A stretch of DNA of 64,000 nucleotides. Origin: Bidens hawaiensis (taxonomy: Eukaryota > Streptophyta > Magnoliopsida > Asterales > Asteraceae). Under the pieces are notes generated by a model, which worked only from the letters and a program-made list of their open reading frames with translations, did no database searches and was not told the DNA's origin. This document shows, one piece after another, positions 1 to 11,070 of the stretch. The DNA lies in contig JAIQDT010002855.1 in assembly GCA_021521415.1 (NCBI GenBank), positions 154,404 through 218,403 of the forward strand, in the 5' to 3' direction. A program made the translations under genes and the position numbers. Every line of letters begins with the position of its first letter. Within the stretch, counting starts at the first letter, position 1.

Positions 1-876
1 GAAACTCACATGAGCTCGGTTCCTTTCCGAATTAATGGTAACTCCTCTTTTTAGATGGATGCGGCTAACTGTATAACAATTACACGTATCAATTAACTAT
101 CAATACCTATATCGTATTTCTAGTTTAATATAAACCCTCAACGAACGGGGGTCCGGGGGCAGGGCCCCTAGCAGAGGAGGCTAGGGGCAGAAGCCCCTAG
201 CAGGGTCCATGGGGCAGAGCCCCTGGCTAGGGTCGAGCTGCCAGGTCAGCTTGGAAATATTTCATTTCTATTAAAGGTCCTTTACTAAAATTTCATCAAA
301 ACCAAATTTTTTTTTATTAAATACATTACATCATTCGCTATCCCATTCGTTATGACGAATGATTCCGTTTGTTATAACGAAAGGCTTGGTTCGTTGTCTC
401 ATCAAGGCGAATGAATGAATAATGAATGAATAGGTCCATTCGTGATGTCTCTAAGACAAATGACAGGTTCATTCGTTACAAGAGCATGCGAGTGTATCTT
501 ATAACGAATGGCTTGATTCGCTGTCTTATCATGACGAATGGATGAGTAACGAATGAGTAAGACCATTCATGAATTCTCGGAGGCAAATGAGAGGTTCATT
601 CATTACAAGAGTATACGAATGTGGCTTATTCGTTATGACAGTTCAATGAATGACCAACGATTCGTTCACATAACGAATGAACATCAGTAATTATCCGTTA
701 GTTGAGTCGATTGTCAAAGTCAAAATCGTCAATAATACAATGGTCAACCACACACCAGATCTGCAATTATCCCTCAAATCACGATGAAACAACACCAAAT
801 TGGTATCATTAGGCTCAGCGCCTACGAACCCCAATCAACCAAACACTTAAAACATCGCGTTTCAGTGGTGCGTTTT

Positions 877-916
<40 letters not shown>

Positions 917-1427
917 GGCTAAACATTTGATTAATTAACCCATTAAACGTTAACGGATTTCAACAAGAATCATCATGTTTAACTTGTCTTTAACATGTGT
1001 ATAGCTAGGGGTAATAAACAAGCCTAGCATAAATGAACAAGTTTTCATTATAAAACGTACTTTAAACGAATCGATTGCACGAACACGATCTAGTCTTGAT
1101 GTATGTCTTGCTCGTCATGATGCTCTAACACCAAAAAGCTCGGGTATTTTCCTTCAGATCTTGGTCCGAGATAAAGGAAGGTGTTTGTGTGTGTTTTTGA
1201 GAGTGTATGGAGGCTAAGAGATAAGAATGAGAGTTTTAGGGTTTTAGGGTGGTTTAAGGGGTTTATATACCCTTAAGCCCATGGACCTAATGCCCATCAA
1301 CATCCCTTATTCCATCTTTTAATGTCCAAGCCCACCCTCTAATAGTTTATTTATCTAAACTGAAAGACAACACATTATTAAATAAACGAAATTCTTTTGT
1401 TATTATCATCGAAAGTTGGATGTTACA
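1..1427 (-). repeat. LTR (gypsy-type), cut by window edge
   Basis: This stretch is a third copy of the LTR seen at 5751-7876 and 8934-11065; it matches the part from about 6703 to 7876. Read on the minus strand it starts with TGTAACATCC at 1427, a common start of plant Ty3/gypsy LTRs. It shares the GC-rich palindromic block (about 140-230), the clustered ACGAAT/ATTCGT motifs (340-680) and the leader-like end near 1140-1300. Its other end lies outside the window, so I cannot tell a solo LTR from a full element. Confidence 0.7.
881..915. repeat. (AT)n microsatellite
   Basis: About 17 uninterrupted AT units inside the LTR copy. Copies at 5751-7876 and 8934-11065 lack this expansion, so it arose after this copy separated from them. 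Confidence 0.95.
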
Positions 1428-1686
1428 TTTACACATTTTTTAACATATTTAAATATTTTATCTTCATTTGTGTAATCTAATTAATTGTGCGTGTAAAATA
1501 AAACTTTTTAAACATAAATAAGGAAAGTTATAATAATCCATTAGCGATAATCAACTAAGCAACCAGACAAACATGTAATCATAAGGACCAAAACATAATA
1601 TCCAAAACAAAAGGTCCCAAACATAAGTTCCAAAACATAAAGTCCAAAATACATCAACATCTAAACATCCGATGATAAAATAACGA

Positions 1687-2260
1687 CTACTGTTGTGGGG
1701 GCTCCTGTACCTCTGGCGGTGGTGAACCAAGTATGCCTGATTGTGCTAGAATTGTACGACCCTCCTCCCTCGCCCGCGTAATCATCCACTCCATCATCCA
1801 CGTGACCCTAACATACAAGGCGAGTGGTAGCGACAATCTCAAGTAACGTATCATCCACATGCACTGGGATCGGCGGCATTAGTTTAATCACATGATGGCT
1901 TGGCGCCGAATGCTCTAGCTCTAGCTCTGGCAGTGGCTCTCGCACTGCAATGAAACGAGTCTGCCTCCCAACCTTCTTAGTGATCTTCATCAGCCCATAT
2001 GTCTGCTTATCGTTAAGATTCTGCCCGTATTTCCCTGTCATAGAATGCTTGATGCGATTCTGAAAACAATAGATCCCCATAGCAAGGGTCGTTACATAGG
2101 TGATGCACGCAATCGATAACTCCTCCCTAAACTGGTATCTGGTAGCAAAGTATGAGGCAATGCAATGCGCTAGGTTGCACCTACCAGGTAGCTTCACAAT
2201 TTTCACCACATGCAACTCCATAATTTCCACTAAAATTACTTTCTTGATAATTATTGTCAA
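1687..2260 (-). pseudogene. Unidentified retroelement-like ORF, frameshifted
   Basis: A 150-codon ORF runs from 2260 to 1808 on the minus strand. Directly after its stop, another minus frame continues with plausible coding sequence rich in Arg, Glu and Met, ends in a proline-rich tail (PPPEVQEPPQQ) and stops at 1687-1689. I read this as one protein with a frameshift near 1800-1815. The middle contains a basic stretch (KITKKVGRQTRF) and a YVTTLA motif. The general look recalls ORFs carried by plant Athila/Tat-type gypsy elements, but I do not recognise a defined domain. The ORF lies just outside the LTR copy ending at 1427 and has the same orientation, so it could be residual internal sequence of that element. 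No start context stands out. Confidence 0.35.
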
Positions 2261-3487
2261 AGATCGTTGTGAAATACTCCATTTATTTAAAACTTACAAA
2301 ACTAAAACATGATCTGGATAATATGAGAAAAGAGACTAAGAATGATAAAAATTGAAAAACTTAAAACACCTCTTTATATTACTTTCACTAGATTCTTAAA
2401 TCCCAATATTACAATTAGTCAAACAACTTTCTATAGAAAAACATAAATCATCAGACAAATCTATCATGTTTTAGGCTAATATCCCAATGTTACAATTACA
2501 ATCAGCCATACCACTTTTGGTATTATCTTACAAAGCAACACACAAATCTTACAAAGCAACACCACCTATACGACTCGTATAGACCAGAAAAATAATTAAA
2601 AACCTCTCGTCAAAGTACCCACTGGCATGCTTTATATAGGAGTTTAAAGGTCTTCGGTTTTGTTTCAGAACGTTTAAACACAATATTTTGAACCCTAATC
2701 AGAGCTCGATTGAGTGCGTTATTTCAGCAATTCCATAATCGATTGATGTTTTTATTAGAAGTTCTAAACCTTTTTGTTAGAACTTCTAAAGTTTTGGTAC
2801 AGAACTTCTAAACTTGAACGTTTAAAGGTGTTCGTTTTTTGTCAGAATGTTTAAATGTACAGTATCTTCAGTTTTGTTTAACATCCAAAATAAGTTGCAA
2901 CTGTAAAATTGAAGGCTCAAATTTGTATGATTAGGCGAAAAATTGAATAACAAACAACAACTGTTTGTTTAATTGCAAAAAAAATTGACCCATTGTGTTT
3001 GAATTTTATTAGTTGGTAACGAACATTTTTTAGGTTTAGATAACTCAATTTAGTTTTATGTCAATCTGTAGATTAGTTTGTTATGGATCGACGATTGAAT
3101 TATATTGATATGGATGGACGTCTGATGAATCAATTGATGAATTAGATTGTAGAATTAGATTTAGGTCATTTACGATTATGCCACCGCGTAAAAATTAAAT
3201 CGACGTTTATAAAGCTCGTGTACCTAAGTACGATAACTGATTATTGTACAATAACTCACCCCTATATAGATATATAATTTACCATTTAAATATATTTCAT
3301 CAATTAATCTTAAGTACTTAAACAAATTTCTATTAATTATATATATATATACACCTAAATATAGTTTTTAATAAGGAAGCGGAAAAACACAAGTATCCTT
3401 GTCGGTGTTTAAAAAATATACTTCATTTATTTTTTAATATGGTTATTATAAATGAAAATTGATTAATTACACAAAAAATCCAAACAT
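2261..3487. other. AT-rich spacer, no gene seen
   Basis: No supported coding region. Around 2660-2870 there are several loosely spaced copies of GAACGTTTAAA and AGAACTTCTAAA motifs, which suggest a degraded tandem repeat. The rest is low-complexity AT-rich sequence. Confidence 0.5.
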
Positions 3488-3590
3488 AACGAAAAAAGGT
3501 GGTGGCAGGGTCTCGAACCCGCGACCTGTCACCGGAATTTAAACACCGGTGCACCAGCCAAACGGGCTGGTGTCTAACCTGGTTAAAGCA
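3488..3590 (-). mobile_element. tRNA-derived SINE-like head
   Basis: On the minus strand there is a perfect RNA polymerase III B-box consensus (GGTTCGAGACC, complement of about 3509-3519) and, about 40 nt upstream, an A-box-like TGGCTGGTGCACC (complement of 3548-3560). The flanks do not fold into a complete tRNA cloverleaf with acceptor stem, so a tRNA-related SINE fits better than a tRNA gene. The 3' limit of the element was not found. Confidence 0.45.
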
Positions 3591-4055
3591 TCAGTTCCAA
3601 AATTTATAAATTAACAGAACATAAACCAAATTCCATATAAACCCTAAAATCACAATTGATTTAATCCGATCATGTTAATCAGATTTAGGTTAGGGCTATT
3701 GTGAACTGATTAATGACGAATACAATGCACAACTCAATTACCTCTTAACGTGTTATAAGGTTGATGAACTAGAACGAACAGTATCCAACCAAAAAAATGG
3801 GATGAACGGACAAGCAAACGTTGATATCAAATCAATTAAGTGTATGGGTTATGACGCCGAGGGTTAAGAGACGGTGACTGGAAGTTTAATTGCGTTATTA
3901 TGATCGTTTATATATATATATATATATATATAAAATGAAATCGATTAGTGTCGGCATGTATAAAAACAGGAAAATAAATATTTTTGATCTCATTAACCTA
4001 ATTACACTGTCGGTGAGGCCAGGGGAGGATCCAGCGCATGACAACGGTGGGCCGG
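3591..4055. other. Spacer with (AT)n and a TE-end-like motif
   Basis: No gene seen. A TA/AT microsatellite lies at about 3908-3932. Near 4019-4035 the sequence CCAGGGGAGGATCCAG resembles the terminal motif of common plant MITEs, but no partner end was found. Confidence 0.4.
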
Positions 4056-4799
4056 TGTCACACCCCAACCTACGACGGAACATGTCGGGGCACGAAATTG
4101 ATTGTTTCATAGCTCAGAAGACACTAAGTAAAATACACGTGTCAATATCGAAATTATTCATTCATATATCAATTTTCAAAAGCACAAACACTGTCTTAAC
4201 AATAACGTTACAAATCAATAATAAATAACTTAAAACAAAAAGAAAATGTTCTTCATTCATCAAGCAACCTAAGGTCTCATCTAACTTCCAATACTCGATT
4301 CATCCGATAAAGCTACCTGCGCCATGCGTGAAAATATATATTTTGTCAACATAAATTTGAGAAAGTAAACCACAATTTTGAGTATATATAATAATAAAAT
4401 GATAATTCCGTGCGATAATTTTAAATCACTACAACTAGTATAACAATAAATAAAAGTTGTCTTTTCACTAGAATCATTTTGATAACGAGCTAATTCGATG
4501 GTGTATGATCATACTAATGAGGATGATGATGAGGATACCAACCAACATAAAGTAATCACATAGTCACATTTGCACATATCAACTAATCGAGCAATTTCAA
4601 TTACGCATATAGTGGAATCGTAATGAAAACAATAATTTAATTGTGAACGCATAACGCCTCCAAACTTGTAAAGCGGTAAAAACAGGGATGTGAATTTACT
4701 TACCTTAGCAAGTGAATTAAGTGATGATGAGATAAAATAACTAGGATGAAAACGGTCAAGATCCTCGAGGTTCACCGACAAAAATTCCTAGTTGTTACA
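4056..4799 (-). repeat. LTR-like remnant
   Basis: On the minus strand this block starts TGTAACAAC at 4799 and ends GGGGTGTGACA at 4056, the same kind of ends as the gypsy LTRs at 38945 and 52747. About 25 bp next to the left end also match the inner end of the 52747-55232 LTR (the CGGAACATG region). No 5-bp duplication flanks it (left GCCGG, right TATAA), so it may be truncated, rearranged, or made of ends from two copies. Confidence 0.4.
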
Positions 4800-5324
4800 T
4801 ATAATATTAATTAATTATAAATAAAAATTAACAAGGATTACAATGGATTTGAGATTCGTTTGGGTGTTAAGTGAAAGCTTGTTATTTGTTTAATTATCTA
4901 TATTATTATGGTCATTATTATTATTATAATTATTATTATTATTATTGTTATTATTATTACAAATTTTTAAGTTAGATAAAACATTAAACTTTAATAAATA
5001 ACCACTATTTTGTAAGATAGATATATTAACGGGGAAAGTTAAAAAGAAAGTTTATCTTTGATCATTAATAAATCATTTTGTTCGGTTTATTAAACGAACG
5101 AAAAAAATATATTAATATCATCATCGTTATAATTATATATATGTATACCCTTATAAATGTGTATATATATATATATATGTATATGATTAGTTAAGAAGTA
5201 AAGGTTCAAGACAAGAAAACGATAACCCAAGGTTCAGTTTATTTAAATAATGGTTGTTTAATGTTATATATATACAATAATATCAAGAATTTTGATTAAA
5301 AGGTCATTTAAAAAAATTAAACTA
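4800..5324. other. AT-rich spacer with ATT/TA microsatellites
   Basis: No gene seen. An (ATT)n-like tract lies at about 4905-4955 and a TA tract at about 5163-5180. Confidence 0.5.
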
Positions 5325-5412
5325 CAAAAACCGGGCCTGGGGGATTCGAACCTACGCCCCAGGCCGGTATAGATGTTTGAGAGATCATGCGCTGGCCATC
5401 AGGCCAGCGCCT
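5325..5412 (-). mobile_element. tRNA-derived SINE-like head
   Basis: The minus strand carries a perfect B box, GGTTCGAATCC (complement of 5342-5352), and an approximate A box in TGGCCTGATGGCCAGC (complement of 5391-5406), spaced as in tRNA-derived promoters. GC-rich inverted repeats (GCGCTGGCC/GGCCAGCGC) surround the A box. As at 3488-3590 there is no full tRNA fold. It is not an obvious copy of that element. Confidence 0.4.
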
Positions 5413-5745
5413 TACTTTGTTAAGATGATGGAACTGAAAAAACAAATACATAACAAGTCGTTCTTACTCTTCCACAAAACAAACCCTAGATCTAAATCCA
5501 TCCAATTGATCAATAAAATACCCTCTGTTAATCGAAATTGACAGAGGGCTTTCGCTAAGAGATAAATTCCAAACTCAAAGAAAATAAAAGGTACCTTAAT
5601 TAAAACGAATTGAATAAGATTCAAGAGTTAGGGTTTGCGGCTCTAGCACGACGTCGAATTTGATCTTATGCTGCTTATGAGTTAAATATAAGCGATTATT
5701 TACAATGTTACGAGGTCAAAAGATCCGCGGTTAGTTTATTGACGA
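5413..5745. other. Spacer left of the LTR element
   Basis: No gene seen. The 70-codon minus ORF at 5412-5624 has no recognisable features and is probably chance. Confidence 0.4.
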
Positions 5746-5750
5746 GTTAG

Positions 5751-7876
5751 TGTAGGGCCCCGTTACCGGTAGCCCTACTTTCGTGTTGGATTTACTCATA
5801 AACGCAGTTCTAAATATCAGAGTTAATTAAAACATTCGCGGAATATAAAAGCTTTCATAAAACATTTCATAACAAAACACCTCTTGTCTTAAAACAACAT
5901 CTTATATTTCAAAATAAACAAAACATTAAACTTAAACGTCTTGCGTCTTCCGACGCCAGCCCCTTTATTCAGTGCCACGTGTCTCCTCACGCGAGCTGCC
6001 TCATCCTACTCACCTGCGTGCATACTAAAAGTTAGCTACGCTGAGTGAGTTCTAGTTAATCACATAATCATACAATACCTTCTTACATTTCATACTTAAC
6101 CTCTTAACTTTCTTACATAGACACGTAAGTGCATATACTTTCATTCTTACCTTCATACTTCCTTTACATACATAATCATACGTTTTAAAGAGCCTTTCGC
6201 CCTATAACCTCACAGATATTATAAGGGTCTGGTCCCTAACATCACAGATATTATAAGGGTCTGGTCCCTAACATCACTGATATTATAAGGGTCTGGTCCC
6301 TAACATCACAGATATTATAAGGGTCGGGTCCCTAACATCACAGATATTATAAGGGTCTGGTCCCTTTGTTTCGTGTAATTGTACCATACCTGTTCATACA
6401 TGCTTTCCTTGACAATACGTGCAATCTCCGAAGAGCGTTCACGTACCATCATCATAACATACATACATTATGCATACATCGTATATTCATACATACATCA
6501 TATCTCTCATCATACTTATCAATCATATCTTAACTACCATCTGACGGTTCATGCAATATCCGAAGATCGTTCAGGCACCGTCAAGCAATCATTATACGTA
6601 AATCATACAAGGCATACACTTATCACTTAAGATAAGTGTATTCACTATCACATCAAGTATGCACACAGCCCCGAAAACATAACAAGGAAGTGGGGCTAGA
6701 AACTCACCTCAAGGCGGTTGCGTTCACCGTTTACGGTTATCCCCTTCTTTAGCTGTGCGCGACTAACTGTATAATAATTATACGTATCAATAACTATCAC
6801 TACACATATCGTCTTTCTAGTTTAATTATTACCCTCAACGAACGGGGGTCCGGGGGCAGCGCCCCTGGCAGCGGGGTTCTAAGGGCGGCAGCCCCTAGCG
6901 GAGTCCAAGGGGCAGAGCCCCTGGCTGGGGTTAAGCTTTCTTAGCGAACTGGTCATTTGTAACGAACTGAGCCCTCTAGCGAACTGGACCTCTGACGAAT
7001 CCGTCCTTGTACGAACCAGTCCACATAGCGAATCAGTAACGAATTGGACCTTCTAATTTGTTATCTCCTTTAACGAATGGCTATAACGAATGGCTATAAC
7101 GAAGGGGGGGTTAATTCGTTATCTTTTCCTTAACGAATCAGGACACGATCTAAGGCTAGTTCGTTATCTTTCCTCAGCGAATCTACTTAACGAATCACCC
7201 TTAATTCGCTAAATTCCCGTTAGCGAACTAGGGTTAGGTCAGGGAATGTCAGAACATTCCCTGACATACCCTTAACCTCGTACTACTTTTCCGGCGCCGC
7301 CTTTCCGGCGCCGTCATTGCCGGAAGGCCGCCGGAAAAACGCGAACTCACCGGAAAAACGATTTTTAACTCGTTTTTCACCGTTTATCGCCCCGTTCGAT
7401 CCAGATCTGAGCTAGGGTGATCCCTAAGCTCATCATAGGTTTGGTTTATACCCGATTCCACCCGGATCTCGTGATTTAAACGGTTTAACGGTGTCGGCTC
7501 GTTGTTTAGCAACTTTATCTAACGGGTTAAGCTCATACAATATTAAACTATCGTTACCTCGGACCGGTGCTCGGTTTCCTTCTTGATTTCGGCTAGAGAT
7601 AAGGAAGAACTAGAGAGAAATCTTAAGTGTGTGTTTTGGGTGGTGTATGGAATGTGTGAGAATGAATTAAATGAGGGATTAATGGTTTATATAATTATGG
7701 ATCATGGGCTTAAGCCCATGGTCCTTTCCTCTCTCTTTCATAATCCAAGTCCATAATCCATATCCATTTAACCCAACACTAGCCCAACTCGTATTCTATT
7801 TCTCTAAACCGATAACGACCCACTATAAAATAGACGATATTTATTCTATTAATAAAACCGAAATCAGGATGTTACA
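5751..7876 (-). repeat. 3' LTR of the 5751-11065 element
   Basis: Full-length copy of about 2126 bp. It contains the 32-bp minisatellite (6211-6370), GC-rich palindromes (about 6838-6932), dense ACGAAT/ATTCGT motifs (about 6945-7240) and a transcribed-leader-like end near 7560-7690. It ends in GGATGTTACA. The right flank is CAATT rather than GTTAG, as expected for an inner boundary. Confidence 0.75.
6211..6370. repeat. 32-bp tandem repeat, 5 units
   Basis: Five head-to-tail units of 32 bp start at 6211, 6243, 6275, 6307 and 6339, each containing CAGATATTATAAGGGTC and GGTCCCT. Single-base differences separate the units (for example CACTG for CACAG in unit 3). The same array is present in the other LTR at 9253. 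Confidence 0.9.
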
Positions 7877-8933
7877 CAATTGGATTTTGTTATCCCCAAT
7901 TGGACTCTATTATCCCCAATCGGATTTGTTAAATGTCGAGCTAAATGCCGATCAAATTCAGATTTGTTAACTATTGGGTCGGGTCGGATAACAAATGACT
8001 TATTTTTTAAAAAATTGGAGGTTGGATTTGGGTTAGTTAAATGGTTAAAAGGCTATGTTTTTAATTAATGGATCAATTTATTTTGGAATTAGATTTGGTT
8101 AAATACTTAAGTCCAACACCTAATAATAGAATTATAAGAACTTCTATTTGTGTTATTTTTTTTTAATTTTTTTTTTAAATTTTAGCTAATATTCTTAAAA
8201 ACTAAATGCCAATAGGAAGAATGGGGTCGGTAACAAAAAAAGATTGGTGTCGGTCGGAATTTCGCTATATAAATATATATTATGTATTTATAAGAGTAAC
8301 ATTATGAGTATGTTTATTTAGAGGATTAAAAACAAATTATAAAAAGATAATGATAATTAATGACAGCCTGGAAACTGAATGGTCGACGATTTTTTTCAAA
8401 TTTCTCAAAATCTTTCCCTCGAAAATTTTCAAATCTAGCTTAATAATATCTATTTAATATTATTAGGATTCAAATTGGCACCGTTAATCATTCTTTAATT
8501 AAAAATTAACTAAAATTGAAAATTTCACATTACCGCCATGAACAAATTACACTCCTGTTGTTACGAAAACATGCTCATAATGATTCATTGCACATCTGTT
8601 GGCGGGTTCTGTTCTTGAACTTGATTGACGATTTTCAGAAATACGCAGATTTATCATCAAGCAAATCATCTTCGTCTACTAAGGTTTGTGATGATTTATA
8701 TATGTTCAACAACTATCAATGCATGTGACGATTTGTATATATGTTTATTTGCAATCAACAACTCTCATTTGCATGTTACTTTGTGTCGTAGGTCATGGAA
8801 TTGGAAGGAATATATGAAGGGAATGATGCATTGGAAGACCTGTATAATGAAGAATCTCATGATGATTCGAGTGACTCTGATATGAGTCCCTCAAATGACG
8901 AGAAGGAACATAAAGTCAATGATGCCATAGATA
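7877..8933. other. Internal region of the defective LTR element
   Basis: About 1.06 kb with no retroviral domains. The stretch 7866-7930 has repeated TTATCCCCAATTGGA-like phrases. Around 8793-8945 an open frame begins MELEGIYEGNDALEDL and continues acidic and serine-rich (HDDSSDSDMS). It directly follows a TTTGTGTCGTAG pyrimidine/AG context that could be a splice acceptor, so it may be a captured host exon. I do not recognise the protein. This part ends abruptly where the truncated LTR begins at about 8934. Confidence 0.4.
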
Positions 8934-11065
8934 AAAACAACATCTTGTCTTTCAAAATAAGCAAAAAATTAAACTTAAACGTCTTAAGTCTTCCGATGCC
9001 AGCCCCTTATTCAGTGCCACGTGTCTCCTCAAGCGAGCTGCCTCATCCTACTCACCTGCGTGCATACTAAAAGTCAACTACGCTGAGTGAGTTCTAGTTA
9101 ATCACATAATCATACAATACCTTCTTACATTTCATACTTAACCTCTTAACTTTCTTATATACACACGTAAGTGCATATACTTTCATTCTTACCTTCATAC
9201 TTCCTTTACATACATAATCATACGTTTTAAAGAGCCTTTCGCCCTATAACCTCACAGATATTATAAGGGTCTGGTCCCTAACATCACAGATATTATAAGG
9301 GTCTAGTCCCTAACATCACAGATATTATTAGGGTCTGGTCCCTAATATCACAGATATTATTAGGGTCTGGTCCCTAACATCACAGATATTATTAGGGTCT
9401 GGTCCCTTTGTTTCGTGTAACTGTACCGTACCTGTTCATACATACTTTCCTTGACAATACGTGCAATCTCCGAAGAGCGTTCACGTACCATCATCATAAC
9501 ATACATACATTATGCATACATCATATATTCATACATACATCCTATCTTTCATCATACTTATCAATCATATCTTAACTACCACCTGACGGTACATGCAATA
9601 TCCGAAGATCGTTCACGCACCGTCAAACAATCATCATACATAAATCATTCAAGGCATACACTTACCACTTAAGATAAGTGTATTAACTATCACATCGAGT
9701 ATACACATAGCCCCGAAAACATAACAAGGAAGTGGGGCTGGAAACTCACCTCAATGCGGTTGCGTTCACCGTTTACGGGTATCCCCTTCTTGAGCTGTGC
9801 ACGACTAACTGTATAATAATTATACGTTTTAGTAAACTATCACTACACATATCGCCTTTCTAGTTTAGTTATTACCCTCAACGAACGGGGGTCCGGGGGC
9901 AGCGCCCCTGGAAGCAGGGTTCTAGGGGCGGCAGCCCCTGGCTGGGGTCCAAGGGGCAGAGCCCCTGGCTGGGGTCGAGCTGTTCTGTCATTCTTTCAAA
10001 TTCAAGGGCCTAATTGTAATTAAATCATTCTTTTCTAAGTTCAGGGACTGTTCTGTCATTCTTTCAAAGTTCTGATTCGTTAAGATGCTCTTTAGCGAAT
10101 TGGTGTTCATTCGTTACTTCTGTCCTTCATAACGAACAGGCTAATTTGTTACTTCATAACGAATTGGCCTTTTTAGCGAATTGGTCCATATTCGTTTGGT
10201 CTGCTTAACGAATTGGTCTTCTTGGCGAATTGGACCCTCATAGCGAACGAGTCCTCATAACGAATTAAACCTTATAACGAACTGGTCTACATACGAATTG
10301 GACTTAACGAACTGAAGCTAGTTCGTCAGTCTTTCCTTAACGAATTAGTACACGAATCAAAGCTAATTCGTTATATTCCTAGACTAATCAGCTAGCGAAT
10401 CGCTTCTAATTCGTCAATTACTCCCTAGCGAACTAGGGTTAGGTCAGGGGATGTCAGAACATTCCCTGACACCCGTAACCTCGTATTAACTTTTCTGGCG
10501 CCGCCATTGCCGGAAAGCCGCCGGAAAAACGCGAACTCACCGGAAAAAACGAGTTTTAACTCGTTTTTCGCCATTTTTCGCCCCCGTTCGATCCAGATCT
10601 GAGCTAGGGTGATCCCTAAGCTCATCATAGGTTCGGTTTATACCCGATTCCACCAGGATCTCGTGATTTAAACGGTTAAACGGTTTCGGATCGTCGTTTC
10701 GCAACTATATCTAACAGGTTAAGCTCATACAATATAATACTATCATTACCTCGGGTCGGTTCTCGGTTTCCTTCTTGATATCGGTTTAGAGAGAGAGAAC
10801 TAGAGAGAGAATCTTAAGTGTGTGTTTTGGATGGTGTAAGGGATATGTGTAAGTGAATTAAATGGAGGATTTAAGGGTATATATATTTTTGATCATGGGC
10901 TTAAGCCCATGGTCTTTCCTTCATTCCTCCATACCCAAGTCCATAACCCATATCCATTTACCCAACACAAGTCCATCTCGTATTCTATTCAACTAAACCG
11001 ATAACGACCCGCTATAAAATAAACGAACTTTATTTTATTAATATAACCGAAAGTAGGATGTTACA
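8934..11065 (-). repeat. 5' LTR of the 5751-11065 element, end missing
   Basis: Matches 5751-7876 from about 5895 onward: the same GCCAGCCCC and CACGTGTCTCC stretches, 32-bp array, GC palindromes (9885-9975), ACGAAT cluster (10080-10440) and end GGATGTTACA. The first part (5751 to about 5895) has no counterpart. Many substitutions separate the two LTRs, so the insertion looks old. Confidence 0.75.
9253..9412. repeat. 32-bp tandem repeat, 5 units (second copy)
   Basis: Same unit and copy number as 6211-6370, but the last three units share a TATTATTAGGG variant not seen in the first array. This points to local spread of a mutation between units after the LTRs were duplicated. Confidence 0.9.
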
Positions 11066-11070
11066 GTTAG

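Larger units (their letters stand above)
5751..11065 (-). mobile_element. Defective LTR retrotransposon with TSD GTTAG
   Basis: Two direct LTR copies (5751-7876 and 8934-11065) enclose about 1.06 kb. The outer boundaries are TGTAGGGCCCC at 5751 and GGATGTTACA ending at 11065. They are flanked by the identical 5-bp GTTAG at 5746-5750 and 11066-11070, the target duplication expected for gypsy integration. On the minus strand the element begins TGTAACATCC, so the right copy is the 5' LTR. That copy lacks the roughly 180 bp that should lie next to the primer site. No gag or pol motifs, primer site or clear polypurine tract remain. It is a deletion derivative, or a non-autonomous element whose middle was replaced. 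Confidence 0.75.

Noticed and set aside
3488..3590. tRNA gene on the minus strand
   Set aside because: The B box is perfect and the A box is close, but no paired acceptor stem or anticodon arm is visible; a SINE head fits better. The same reasoning applies to 5325-5412 and 25582-26012.
4056..4799. Intact solo LTR
   Set aside because: The ends look right but the 5-bp flanks (GCCGG and TATAA) do not match, so it is only called a remnant.
6379..6630. Paired ORFs at 6379-6630 and 9451-9672 as conserved small genes
   Set aside because: Their similarity follows from the duplicated LTR; the translation is Tyr/His/Ile-rich low complexity and both lie within U3-like sequence.
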